This document shows, piece by piece, positions 6,776 to 14,903 of a stretch of DNA of 28,968 nt (position 1 is the first letter of the stretch; each line of letters opens with the position of its first letter). The notes beneath the pieces were generated by a model that saw nothing but the letters and a program-made list of their open reading frames with translations, had not been told where the DNA came from and did not search any database. The translations under genes and the position numbers were made by a program. Origin of the DNA: S012-135 sp964423785 (GTDB lineage Bacteria > Desulfobacterota > Desulfobulbia > Desulfobulbales > S012-135); NCBI GenBank assembly GCA_964423785.1, contig CAYRGZ010000014.1:1-28968 (forward strand). The letters are read 5' to 3'.

Positions 6776-8218
6776 TCAGGCGGCGTAGGGATTTTCCTTC
6801 TTCCAGTGGATCTCGGCGATCAGGCCGGCCAGCTTGTTGACCTCGCTCTGATGTTCCTCGTACTGGAAGAGATGGGGATGGGTGTCCAGGTACGAGGTAT
6901 CGAACTCCCCTTTCTGGAAGTCTTCGTCCTCCACGATGTTGAGATAGAAGGGGATGGTGGTCTTGGGTCCGGCGATGTTGAAATTGCGCAGGCAGCGCCG
7001 CAGCCGATCGACGGTCTCGTTCCACGAAAAGCCGTGCACCGTCAACTTGACGAGAAGCGAATCGTACACCTGCGGCACCGTGTATCCCTGATAGACGAAG
7101 CCATCGAGCCGCACACCGTAGCCGCCGGGGGAGCGGTAGACGGTAACCTTTTTGCCACCCTCGGGCATGAAGTCGTTCTGCGGGTCTTCGGCGTTGATCC
7201 GCATCTCCACCGCATGGCCGCGCAACACCACGTCTTCCTGGCGGAAGGCGAGCTTTTTGCCGAGGGCCAGCTTGATCATCGTCCGCACGATGTCGATGCC
7301 GGTGATCATCTCGGTGACCGTATGCTCGACCTGCAGCCGGGTGTTGATCTCCATGAAGTAATAGTTGCCGTCCTTGTCCACCAGGAACTCGACGGTGCCG
7401 GCATTGAAGTAGTTGGCCGCCTTGGCGGCCCGCACCGCGGCGTCGCAGATCTCGTTGAGCAACTTCTTGTCGCTGATGAAGGCCGGAGCGATCTCTACCA
7501 ATTTCTGGTTGCGCCGCTGGATGGAACAATCGCGGGTGCCGAGGTGGACGGTCTCCCCGTACCGGTCGGCGATGATCTGCACCTCCACGTGCTTGGGGTT
7601 GACCACCGCCTTCTCCACATAGACCGCATCGTTGCCAAAAGCGGCCTTGGCCTCGGCCCGGGCGATGGGCAACTCCTCGCGCAACTGGTCGGCGCTCTCC
7701 ACCCGACGGATACCGCGCCCGCCACCACCGGCGGTGGCCTTGAGCATCACCGGGTAGCCGTACTGGTCGGCGAACGCCAGGGCGGCGGCGAGGCCCTCGT
7801 CGCCGGCGGGCAGGTTGCCGGTGCCCGGCACCATGGGAATACCGGCCTCCTCCATGATCCGCCGGGCCACCACCTTGTCGCCCAGATTGCGGATCACCTC
7901 GGCCGGCGGCCCGATGAAGATGATGCCGGCCTCCTCGCAGGCGGCGGCGAAGTCCGGATTCTCGGCCAGAAACCCGTAGCCGGGATGGATGGCATCGGCG
8001 CCGGTCTTCTTGGCCGCCTTGATGACCTTGTCGATATCGAGATAATCGACCCGGGGCCCGTCGCCGATCCAGACCGCCTCGTCGGCGATGCGCAGGGGCA
8101 AGGCATCGGCGTCCGGGGTCTCGTAGATCGCCACCGTCTCGTGGCCAAGCTCCTGGGCGGCCCGGATGATCCGCAGGGCGATCTCTCCACGATTGGCTAC
8201 CAGAATCTTCTTTTTCAA
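6776..8218 (-). CDS. pycA: Pyruvate carboxylase subunit A (biotin carboxylase)
   Basis: This is a 480-residue ATP-grasp biotin carboxylase that carboxylates the biotin on PycB using ATP and bicarbonate. It opens with LKKKILVANRGEIALRIIRAA, has the glycine-rich lid KATAGGGGRG (160-169), and carries the active-site block MEINTRLQVEHTVTE (289-303) with Glu290, Asn292, Arg294 and His299. The C-terminal tail after about 450 is longer than in AccC, as in PycA-type proteins. The listed start is TTG at 8218 with GAGG six bases upstream, which puts the family start in place. A longer frame to 8308 adds 30 residues without similarity, and they would be encoded by the leader hairpin. AccC is an alternative, but the neighbouring pycB supports PycA. 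Confidence 0.9.
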   Translation of the reverse strand: MKKKILVANRGEIALRIIRAAQELGHETVAIYETPDADALPLRIADEAVWIGDGPRVDYLDIDKVIKAAKKTGADAIHPGYGFLAENPDFAAACEEAGIIFIGPPAEVIRNLGDKVVARRIMEEAGIPMVPGTGNLPAGDEGLAAALAFADQYGYPVMLKATAGGGGRGIRRVESADQLREELPIARAEAKAAFGNDAVYVEKAVVNPKHVEVQIIADRYGETVHLGTRDCSIQRRNQKLVEIAPAFISDKKLLNEICDAAVRAAKAANYFNAGTVEFLVDKDGNYYFMEINTRLQVEHTVTEMITGIDIVRTMIKLALGKKLAFRQEDVVLRGHAVEMRINAEDPQNDFMPEGGKKVTVYRSPGGYGVRLDGFVYQGYTVPQVYDSLLVKLTVHGFSWNETVDRLRRCLRNFNIAGPKTTIPFYLNIVEDEDFQKGEFDTSYLDTHPHLFQYEEHQSEVNKLAGLIAEIHWKKENPYAA

Positions 8219-8248
8219 GACACACCTCGCATGAAAGGTTAGAGTTCT

Positions 8249-8289
8249 CCCCTCGTGGCGGGGAGCCGCATCCGCCAGCCGCGGCTCCC
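8249..8289 (-). promoter_or_regulatory. Leader with two mutually exclusive hairpins upstream of pycA
   Basis: Within 75 bases upstream of the pycA start, a 9-bp perfect stem (GGGAGCCGC 8261-8269 with GCGGCTCCC 8281-8289, 11-nt loop) overlaps a second stem (CCCC 8249-8252 with GGGG 8260-8263). The two share bases 8261-8263, so only one can form. Neither is followed by a T-run. It looks like a structured 5' leader. Farther up, another inverted repeat (TTCCGGGA 8324-8331, TCCCGGAA 8354-8361) lies in the same gap. Confidence 0.35.
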
Positions 8290-8394
8290 TGTCATCCAGG
8301 GGCAACATGCATGAGAAACGCTTTTCCGGGAAGGAGGGGTACGGCGCAAAAACTCCCGGAACGAAAGAGGACGAGGGGCAGGCACACTACCCCC

Positions 8395-8416
8395 GTAGGT
8401 TGGGAACCCAACCTAC
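8395..8416. repeat. 22-bp perfect palindrome downstream of gspD
   Basis: Ten-base arms GTAGGTTGGG and CCCAACCTAC flank a two-base AA centre. The site is 42 bp beyond the gspD stop and lacks a T-run, so it is either a weak terminator, a transcript-end stabiliser or a REP-like dispersed repeat. The 240-bp gap between gspD and pycA (8219-8458) contains no ORF I can support. Confidence 0.6.
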
Positions 8417-8458
8417 CATAAAACCAAAAGGGGTGCAAGCCAAACCGGAAGCGCTCGG

Positions 8459-10657
8459 TCAGCGGTACAGCAACGACCGGGTATCGCCGAAGACGTTCTT
8501 GCGCAGGGCCTTGGTCTTCTCTCGGAACTCGCGGATATATTGGTCGAGGACGTCCTCGCTCTCGATGACGTAGGGAGTGATCATGATGAGCAGTTCCTTC
8601 CTGGAGTCCTTTTTCTCCTGATACTTGAACAGAGCGCCCAGGATCGGCACGTCCTTGAGCAAGGGCACGCCGGTCTCGTTCTCCGTCTTGTCGCGGGAGA
8701 TGAGGCCGCCGATCAGGATCGACTGGCCGTCCTTCACCGCCAGCTTGGTCTTCACCTGCTTGGTGGAGATGGTGGGCGAACTGACGTCGGTCTTGATCTG
8801 CTCGTTGACGTTGGAAACCTGCTGGTCCACGTCGATGAGAATGATGCCGTCGTAGTTGATCCGCGGGGTGACGTTCAGAATGATACCAGTATCCTTGTAC
8901 TGGATGGTCCGGTTGAGATCGCCGGCGGTGCTGGAACCGGACTCACTGGTAACGATGGGCACCTGGTCACCGACGTTGACCGTGGCGGTCTCGTTGTTGA
9001 GCACCAGCACCTGCGGCGAGGAGAGTACCGACAGGTTGTTGTTGGTGGCCAGCATGTTGAGCAGGGCGTAGATGTTCTCATTGGTGCTGAGCAGACTGTA
9101 GGTGAAGCCGGACAAGGGGTTTTCCGGCAGGGGCCTTGCCCCCGGCAGGGTGCTGAAGTGCGTCTGCATATCCTGGGTGATGGTTTTGCCGTTGTAATGG
9201 AAAGTATGGTTCTTGACCCACCACTCGAGCCCCATCTGCCACTCGTCGGTGAGGTTGATCTCGGCCACCAGCACCTCGATGAGCACTTGGCGTGGTATGT
9301 TATCGAGACGCTCGAGCAGTTTCAGGAGACGATTGTAGTCCGGCGGCAGGGCCCGGATGAGAATGATGTTGCGGGAGTCATCGGCCAGCAGCATGGGCTC
9401 GCCGGCGAACTGCATGGCCGAGGAGGATGCACGCGAAGTGGTGGTGCGCAGGGTCGGCGTACCGACGGTCGTTCTTCCCGCCGTTTTTTTGGTGGTGGAT
9501 TTTTTTACCGAGGGCGGCTGGGTACGGGTTTGCGTGGTCGTGGCCGGTTTTTCGGCGATCAGGTTGTTGACCAGCTCGGCCAGCTCCGAGGCCACCGAGT
9601 TGCGCACGTTATAGATATAGATATTGTCGCGTCCTTCACGCGGCAGGACGTCCAGTTCCTTGATCCAGCCGGCCACGGTATCGAGGAGCGACCGGTTGTT
9701 GCTCACCAGGAGCAGGGAATTGATCCGCTCAAGGGGCACGATGGACACCCCCTTGCGATCCTGCCGATTGATTTGCAGGGCGGTCATCATCTCTTCGACC
9801 TCGTCCTTAAGATCGAAGAGCGGCGCGTTTTCCACCTTGATCATCCGCACCGCCAGATTGGCGAGCGGCGAGACGTCAAGACGGGCGAGCAGATTGATAC
9901 AATCGAGCACCTTGCTTTCGAAATCAGTGACGATGAGCAGGTTCTGGACCGGTAGATCGACGACCTGGCCATGGTCGGAGAGATAGGGCTGGATGAGCTT
10001 CATGGCCTCGCTGGAGCCGAGATGCAGCACCGGAATGATCTGGGTCACCAGGCGGGAGGATTCCTGCAGGCGGCCGATCTCCTCCGGGCTGCGAATGAAG
10101 GGCGACACGTGCTGCTTGGCCACGTAGATGTATTGATATTCGCCCTCGCTGCGGACATCGAGACCATTGATGTGCAGGATCTTCTTGAAGACCGGGTACA
10201 GGTACTCGATGGGGATCTTCTTGCCGGACCGGATGTTCACCACCCCCTTGACCTGGGGATCGATGATGTAGTTGATGTCGAGCAGCTCGGCAATGGTCTG
10301 GATAACCTCGTAGATATCGGCATTGTCGAAATTGAGCAGAACGCCCTCGCCCTGCAGTTCCTTGGGCGGAACGGGCTCGGTCGGCTCGGTCGGCTTCAGG
10401 AAGGGATTGTCTCCCTTGCCGGCGATGGTAAGGGTCGGGACGGTACCGTCCTCGGCGGCCGCCTCGGCCGGCCCCTCCGCCTGTTCCTGATCGAGGAGCG
10501 TGGTCTCCCGACTCTCATGGGTCACATTGGCGGCGATCTCCCCGAGGTCGAGCCATGCCGCGTCCATCCTGTCCTGGGGCTGCCGGCCGGCGCAACCCCA
10601 ACCGAGCAGCAGGACCGGCAGTAACACGCAGATCCACAACGTGGTTCGTTTTTTCAT
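8459..10657 (-). CDS. gspD: Type II secretion secretin GspD (lipoprotein type)
   Basis: This 732-residue protein is the outer-membrane channel of the type II secretion system. The signal peptide ends in a lipobox, LLLGWGC with Cys22, so this secretin is self-acylated. A linker (23-105) leads to the N0 domain (LNFDNADIYEVIQTIAELLDI, from about 108). N1-N3 repeats follow, with the DLPVQNLLIVTD and NSLLLVSNN motifs. A Ser/Thr/Lys-rich insert (about 372-415) lies before the last ring domain. The secretin barrel includes VLIEVLVAEINL and ends in VPLLKDVPILGALF and KKELLIMITPYVI-like strands. Last gene of the secretion operon, 51 bp after gspC; ATG with AAGGG upstream. The 51-bp spacer holds an imperfect CAGTTATCAGTTACTCGTCAG repeat-like run. 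Confidence 0.93.
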   Translation of the reverse strand: MKKRTTLWICVLLPVLLLGWGCAGRQPQDRMDAAWLDLGEIAANVTHESRETTLLDQEQAEGPAEAAAEDGTVPTLTIAGKGDNPFLKPTEPTEPVPPKELQGEGVLLNFDNADIYEVIQTIAELLDINYIIDPQVKGVVNIRSGKKIPIEYLYPVFKKILHINGLDVRSEGEYQYIYVAKQHVSPFIRSPEEIGRLQESSRLVTQIIPVLHLGSSEAMKLIQPYLSDHGQVVDLPVQNLLIVTDFESKVLDCINLLARLDVSPLANLAVRMIKVENAPLFDLKDEVEEMMTALQINRQDRKGVSIVPLERINSLLLVSNNRSLLDTVAGWIKELDVLPREGRDNIYIYNVRNSVASELAELVNNLIAEKPATTTQTRTQPPSVKKSTTKKTAGRTTVGTPTLRTTTSRASSSAMQFAGEPMLLADDSRNIILIRALPPDYNRLLKLLERLDNIPRQVLIEVLVAEINLTDEWQMGLEWWVKNHTFHYNGKTITQDMQTHFSTLPGARPLPENPLSGFTYSLLSTNENIYALLNMLATNNNLSVLSSPQVLVLNNETATVNVGDQVPIVTSESGSSTAGDLNRTIQYKDTGIILNVTPRINYDGIILIDVDQQVSNVNEQIKTDVSSPTISTKQVKTKLAVKDGQSILIGGLISRDKTENETGVPLLKDVPILGALFKYQEKKDSRKELLIMITPYVIESEDVLDQYIREFREKTKALRKNVFGDTRSLLYR

Positions 10658-10708
10658 GAAATACCCTTCGGATGTCCAGTTATCAGTTACTCGTCAGTCT
10701 CAGTCCCG

Positions 10709-11575
10709 TTATCGCCCTTGTCCCGTGGGCACCCGCCGCCGCTGAATCACCGTCGGCCGCGGCCGCGTTGCCGGGGGCGGCGTGGTCGCCCGGCTGTGGG
10801 GTGAGGCCGGCAACCGGGCGGACGGCCGTGCCGCGGCCGGCGTTTGCCGGGTCGGCGGTCGAACCGGGGTGGCAGGCCGCGCCGCCGGTCGGGCCGCGGA
10901 CCGACCGGCGGGAGCGGGCCTGGCCGCCGGTCTGGCGGCCTGCCTGGTGATGGGTGGCGGGGCGAGCCGTTCTTTTTCCGGATCGTAGAGCAGTTTCTCC
11001 ACCTTGCTGTCGCCCTTGCTGAAGACGATCCGGTCCGGGGCCACCAGGACCACCGTGTAGCCGTAGAAATCGTCCTTTTCTTTGACCGTGGCGTACTTCT
11101 TCGACGACGGCTTCTTCGATACCTTCTTTGCCGTCGTCTGACGGCCGGGCAAACGGCGACCCGGCGCCGGTAGCCGCCTCTTCGGGGCTTGCTTGGCCTG
11201 CGGCTCCAACACCGTAAAGGCCACCATACCTTTACGCAACTCCCCCACAATGATGGAGCCCACGTACTCCAGGGTCTCCATGTCCACGGCAAGGGCCGGC
11301 TCTTCGGGCTCCGCCGCCGGCTCCTCGGGTGCCTCGGGCTCGGCCGTGACCAGAAGCCGTTCTTCATTGAAGAGGTACCCGTCGCTGAGCTCCGGCATCA
11401 CCACCGGCGGCTTAGGGTAGAAATCGGCCAGACGGATTCCCTTCTTCGGCACCGGCTTCTTCACCGGCGGTGACACGGGCGGCGGCAATTCCAACGGCTT
11501 GAGGGCAGCCAGCATGCCGCGACCCAGAAAGACAAGCGACAGGAAGAGGCCGACGATGACGAAAAACCGGAACAT
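10709..11575 (-). CDS. gspC: GspC-like inner-membrane clamp protein with Pro/Ala/Arg-rich tail
   Basis: This is a 288-residue single-pass protein. The N-terminal anchor FFVIVGLFLSLVFLG is followed by a proline-rich linker, then a beta-rich block (DMETLEYVGSIIVGELRKGMVAFTVL and YGYTVVLVAPDRIVFSKGDSKVEKLLYD). That block fits the homology region of GspC/PilP-type proteins, which links the inner-membrane platform to the secretin. The final 90 or so residues, from about 200, are almost only Pro, Ala, Arg, Thr and Ser. No PDZ domain is present, unlike classical GspC. Start: the ATG overlaps the gspM stop as TGATG. Assignment rests on operon position between gspM and gspD plus this architecture. Confidence 0.72.
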   Translation of the reverse strand: MFRFFVIVGLFLSLVFLGRGMLAALKPLELPPPVSPPVKKPVPKKGIRLADFYPKPPVVMPELSDGYLFNEERLLVTAEPEAPEEPAAEPEEPALAVDMETLEYVGSIIVGELRKGMVAFTVLEPQAKQAPKRRLPAPGRRLPGRQTTAKKVSKKPSSKKYATVKEKDDFYGYTVVLVAPDRIVFSKGDSKVEKLLYDPEKERLAPPPITRQAARPAARPAPAGRSAARPAARPATPVRPPTRQTPAAARPSARLPASPHSRATTPPPATRPRPTVIQRRRVPTGQGR

Positions 11576-12165
11576 CAGGCCTTCTCCTTGTGGTCGTCGC
11601 CGGCGGCGGCCAACGTATAGAACCCCTTGAGATCCATGAGAATCTTGAGATCCTTGCGGGTCGGCTTGATGACGAAACTCTCGATGATGAAAAGATGCTT
11701 GGAGCGGTAGATTTCGGCGATGAAATCGAGCATCCCTTGCAGGTCGCCGGCCAGGCGCAGCTTAATGGCCAGTTCATGGTAGTGCCGCTCATCCTTCTTG
11801 TCCTTGCGGCCCCGGGTGATGGGGCGCAGGGACTCCGGCGTCAACCCGCTCTTGGCCACCTTTTCCTGGAGAGCGATCTGCATGGCCGAGGCGACAGTCT
11901 CCATCGATTCTCCTCGGAACAGGAAGGCCTCCACGCCCTTTTTCTGCTGTTCCAGGGCCTCGACCCGCTGGCGCAGGTTCTCGACCCCGGCCGCCAGCCT
12001 CCGCTGCTGCTGGAGCAAGGCGACGCGGTTGGCGAGCATCTCTTCGCGGCTATTCAGATAATTGACCGTCAGCCGACCGAAGTTCAGGACCAGGAGCACC
12101 AGGGCGATGGTGATCAATACCCCGCGGGAGCGAAACTGGTAAAGAATGGCTGCCAGGCGCATCAT
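11575..12165 (-). CDS. gspM: GspM/PilO-like inner-membrane platform protein
   Basis: This 196-residue protein has one N-terminal membrane helix (ITIALVLLVLNFGRLTVNYL, about 18-37). A coiled coil follows (LANRVALLQQQRRLAAGVENLRQRVEALEQQKK), then a ferredoxin-like periplasmic domain with YHELAIKLRLAGDLQGMLDFIAEIYRSKHLFIIESFVI. This is the layout of type II secretion protein M, subtype b, and of PilO. It would pair with GspL in the inner-membrane platform. The start overlaps the gspL stop by ATGA; ATG codons at residues 1 and 2 are both possible. Sequence similarity in this family is low, so order and topology carry the call. Confidence 0.8.
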   Translation of the reverse strand: MMRLAAILYQFRSRGVLITIALVLLVLNFGRLTVNYLNSREEMLANRVALLQQQRRLAAGVENLRQRVEALEQQKKGVEAFLFRGESMETVASAMQIALQEKVAKSGLTPESLRPITRGRKDKKDERHYHELAIKLRLAGDLQGMLDFIAEIYRSKHLFIIESFVIKPTRKDLKILMDLKGFYTLAAAGDDHKEKA

Positions 12166-13307
12166 GGCAAACTGATCTCGATATTGAAGTAGATCTTGTT
12201 GCGCCGGCGGCTGGTCGATTTCAACTTCGCATCGCCGAGATCGGCGAGCTTGCCGGCCAACTCGCCGATGTCGTCGGTATAGCCCTGGATGATCACCGAA
12301 CGGTTCTTGCCGTCGAGGCGCATCTGATCGAGATAGGCGCTCTTCGGCAACCCCTTGGTCAACTTATCGAAGAAACCGATGAGATCCGGATTGGGCGTGA
12401 GTGTCTTGAACTCGTCGATGGCCGCCTGCAGGGCCTTCTCCCGCTCCCGCAGGCGTATCGCTTCCTTGGCGAGGGGGGCTACCTCGTCGATGGCCGCGGT
12501 CAAGCGGGCCTCGTAGTCGCTCACCTGGTAGAGTCGTCCACCCACGAAGCCGACCACGGCGAGGAAATTGAGCACTACCAGGGCGGCGATCAGGAACTTG
12601 GAATACTCGGGCCGGCGGTAGGCAGCCGGTAACAGATTGAATTCCTTGATGGATCCCTGATGGGTCACCAGGGTGGCAGCATCGCGGAAAGGAGAGCCCT
12701 CCGCCGGCGCCAGGCTATAGATCTCTTCGGTGCCCGCCAACTCGGCCAACTGCTCCTCGGCCGACCGTACCGGCAAGAGCAACCGCTCGACAAGCCGACG
12801 CCCCTCAAACAGCAACAACCGGTGCAACCGTCCCTCGAGGAACAGGGCCCAACGCCCTTTGGGCGCCGCGCGGGAAACGTAACGCTGGAACTCCGGATGC
12901 AGACCGGCGATGCGGACATCGGCGGCGGCGAGTTCCCGGAGCACCGGCTCAACGAGCTCGCGGCTGACACAGGCAAGCGTTACCCGGTAATGATCCTTGT
13001 GCCGCTCGGTTTCAAACCCGTAGATCAGGTCGTCTTCCTCGAAGGGCACCAGCATGTCGACCTGGAAGCTCACCGCCTCCTCCAGATCACGGGTATTGAG
13101 CGGCAGGGTAATGGTCTTGTAGAAGAGCAGGTCCTCGCTGACGAAGAGCAGAACCTCTCGTCGGCCACCACGGGTAAGGAAGTATTCGGCCAGCTTCGTG
13201 CCGAGATTGACCTCCTCGGCGGCCGCCAGTCGGAGATCGACGTCGGTACCCTGGCCGTAGATGGCAATCCCGTCGTGCTGAATGCAGATATGGAGCGGTT
13301 CACTCAT
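12162..13307 (-). CDS. gspL: GspL/PilM-N-like inner-membrane platform protein
   Basis: This is a 381-residue protein. The cytoplasmic half is actin-like (LHICIQHDGIAIYGQG, then LPLNTRDLEEAVSFQVDMLVPFEEDDLIYGFE, as in PilM/GspL). One membrane helix follows (FLIAALVVLNFLAVVGFVGG, about 237-256), then a coiled segment (LTAAIDEVAPLAKEAIRLREREKALQAAI), and a periplasmic ferredoxin-like domain ending in NKIYFNIEISLP. GspL recruits the ATPase GspE to the membrane. The ATG overlaps the gspK stop (ATGA) and the gene's own stop overlaps gspM, so K-L-M are translationally coupled. Confidence 0.85.
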   Translation of the reverse strand: MSEPLHICIQHDGIAIYGQGTDVDLRLAAAEEVNLGTKLAEYFLTRGGRREVLLFVSEDLLFYKTITLPLNTRDLEEAVSFQVDMLVPFEEDDLIYGFETERHKDHYRVTLACVSRELVEPVLRELAAADVRIAGLHPEFQRYVSRAAPKGRWALFLEGRLHRLLLFEGRRLVERLLLPVRSAEEQLAELAGTEEIYSLAPAEGSPFRDAATLVTHQGSIKEFNLLPAAYRRPEYSKFLIAALVVLNFLAVVGFVGGRLYQVSDYEARLTAAIDEVAPLAKEAIRLREREKALQAAIDEFKTLTPNPDLIGFFDKLTKGLPKSAYLDQMRLDGKNRSVIIQGYTDDIGELAGKLADLGDAKLKSTSRRRNKIYFNIEISLP

Positions 13308-14320
13308 GAAAAGCTCTCACGCCAGCGCAGGAAATAGGGAGCTCCCCCCCGCCATTGATAGAGAACCTGGATGCGCACCCCCGGCCAGTGGCGTCGGGCC
13401 GGTTCCTCACCCTCGACATCCTCCTCCGCCGGCGGCTCGTAGCCGGCTTCGCCCACGGCATGCACGGAGTAGAACTTGTTGTTGATCGACGGAACGACAA
13501 AGGGCCGCAGCACCTCGTAGCGTTCCGGCCCCAGGATAGTCTGCATGTCGGCGACCGTCAACCGCGTCCCCTCTTTCTCCTCCTGGAATTGACGATAAAG
13601 GGCGATCTTTTCGGCGTCGCCGTCGGCAAGGAACTCGAGCATCGCCGGCGTCAGGCTGTTGAAGTTGATCCGGCTGCGGCCGTTATTGACCGTGAACACC
13701 TCGTAGGGGTCGAACGTGCCGCGCAGAGGTTCGGTTCCGCGCACGAGAAAGAACTCGGCCGGATCCTGAATACGGCCGTTACGCGGGATGTATGGATCGT
13801 CCAGCCCCTGGTAGTAATCGGTCTCCGCGCCGTTCAAGCGATGGAGATCGTCCGGGTCACGCCAGTCGAGGAGAGAATCGATGACCACCTCGATCGCCTC
13901 CTCGTCGAGACCGTGATAGGCGAGAAAAAGCTCCATCAGGCCGCGAGGGAAGGTATTGAGGTCTATTTTACCAGATTCGCTCACCAAGTAATACCGAAAC
14001 CGCCCCCGGCCCGGCCGGTACTCTTCATAGGGATAGCCTTCGAGAAACTTCTCGTACGGGGTGTCGATGCTGTCGATGGGCCTGTCCACCTTGCGGAAAA
14101 TAGCGGTCTGAATGCCGGCCATGGCCAGGAAACGGCCGGCCAGCCGTTCCTTGACGTTGAAGGAGGCCTGCAACTCGGAACGCACCTGCAGGGCGAGATT
14201 GGCGGCCAGATAACTCACCAGCAGCAGGATGAGGATGACCACCATCAGGGCGTAGCCGCCCCGCCGCCCTCCCTCGTCGGCCCGGGGCGCTATTTCCGCG
14301 TATGTCCGCCGACGGCACAT
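13304..14320 (-). CDS. gspK: GspK, tip minor pseudopilin
   Basis: This 338-residue protein has a short basic leader and GRRGGYALMVVILILLLVSYL, a prepilin-type helix whose fifth mature residue is not Glu. That is the known trait of GspK, which caps the pseudopilus tip. The large globular domain contains LNTFPRGLMELFLAYHGLDEE and LLDWRDPDDLHRLNGAE (a SAM-like helical insert and the LxDWxDxDD calcium/loop motif), then RINFNSLTPAMLEFL. It starts four bases after the gspI stop and overlaps gspL at its end. The leader of about 21 residues is at the long end for the family. Confidence 0.9.
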   Translation of the reverse strand: MCRRRTYAEIAPRADEGGRRGGYALMVVILILLLVSYLAANLALQVRSELQASFNVKERLAGRFLAMAGIQTAIFRKVDRPIDSIDTPYEKFLEGYPYEEYRPGRGRFRYYLVSESGKIDLNTFPRGLMELFLAYHGLDEEAIEVVIDSLLDWRDPDDLHRLNGAETDYYQGLDDPYIPRNGRIQDPAEFFLVRGTEPLRGTFDPYEVFTVNNGRSRINFNSLTPAMLEFLADGDAEKIALYRQFQEEKEGTRLTVADMQTILGPERYEVLRPFVVPSINNKFYSVHAVGEAGYEPPAEEDVEGEEPARRHWPGVRIQVLYQWRGGAPYFLRWRESFS

Positions 14321-14324
14321 GGGA

Positions 14325-14879
14325 CTACAACCGTTCCATGATCAGGGTGGAGAACCGGCCGTCCTCGCTGTCGATCCACAGAAGCCGGTAGTGATTTCCT
14401 TCGAGAAACAGTTCGCCGTCGGGAATGGCGTCGGGATCCTCGGAGGCCAGAATCTCCTCGAAGGCGAGCATTTCGGTAAAGGCCTGCGTACGGGCCTCGT
14501 CGACCCGCCCGATATTGCGCAGCGAAAGCGAAAAGTTCTGCAGTACCGCAACATAGGCAAGGCCGAGGATGAGCACCGCCACCAGCACCTCGATGACCGT
14601 GAATCCCTGTATCTGGTCACAGGGCACCCCATCTGCGGCGTCATCAGCACGCTTGCGTAGCTCCCAGTACGCGGCGCGTGCCTCTTCCTTGCATCTGGGG
14701 CGCCCTGCAACCAGGTGGTGAGCGCAGCGAATGACCGGATACCCGGTCCGCGAGGTCGCGACTTCGACATACGAAGAAGCACCCCCCTGACCAGTTACGA
14801 ATCCCTCCCCCGATGCCAGCCGACAGCGAGGGCCGGGGCCGGTTGCCGGCGAGCTATGATGTTCTTGTTCGTTCCTCAT
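14325..14879 (-). CDS. gspI: GspI minor pseudopilin with a MITE inserted in frame at its cleavage site
   Basis: The C-terminal part is a standard minor pseudopilin: a GFTVIEVLVAVLILGLAYVAV helix (92-112) with the mature Glu5, then a small globular domain ending ISTLIMERL-like. The N-terminal 92 residues are far too long for a prepilin leader. Residues 27-92 come from a 190-bp mobile element plus an 8-bp target duplication, together 66 codons. Removing them gives a 118-residue protein whose own leader (MRNEQEHHSSPATGPGPRCR..., 26 residues) joins directly to GFTVIEVL. Gly26-Phe27 (old site) is now followed by VTGQGG, and Gly92-Phe93 recreates the site. A GTG at 14627 could give a short leader, but one without basic residues. 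Whether the protein is still processed is unknown. Confidence 0.85.
   Translation of the reverse strand: MRNEQEHHSSPATGPGPRCRLASGEGFVTGQGGASSYVEVATSRTGYPVIRCAHHLVAGRPRCKEEARAAYWELRKRADDAADGVPCDQIQGFTVIEVLVAVLILGLAYVAVLQNFSLSLRNIGRVDEARTQAFTEMLAFEEILASEDPDAIPDGELFLEGNHYRLLWIDSEDGRFSTLIMERL
14609..14798. mobile_element. 190-bp MITE (IS66-like ends) inside gspI, with 8-bp target duplication
   Basis: The ends are imperfect inverted repeats: GTATCTGGTCA at the left and TGACCAGTTAC at the right (reverse complement GTAACTGGTCA, 10 of 11 match). Directly outside lie identical 8-bp copies GAATCCCT at 14601-14608 and 14799-14806. Terminal GTAA and an 8-bp duplication are typical of the IS66 family, so a non-autonomous element moved by an IS66 transposase is likely. 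No transposase is encoded inside or elsewhere in the window. Within it, 14711-14738 is the inverted counterpart of 21276-21302 in the second copy. One frame on the minus strand is fully open, which keeps gspI in frame. Confidence 0.92.
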
Positions 14880-14903
14880 GGCATCCCAGACAACACCGAT
14901 CGG

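Noticed and set aside
6747..8225. 492-residue minus-strand ORF overlapping pycA in another frame
   Set aside because: Low-complexity Arg/Gly-rich translation; the pycA frame has full biotin carboxylase motifs.
8324..8361. Riboswitch upstream of pycA (for example cyclic-di-GMP type)
   Set aside because: There is an inverted repeat, but none of the conserved core bases of a riboswitch class I know can be matched.
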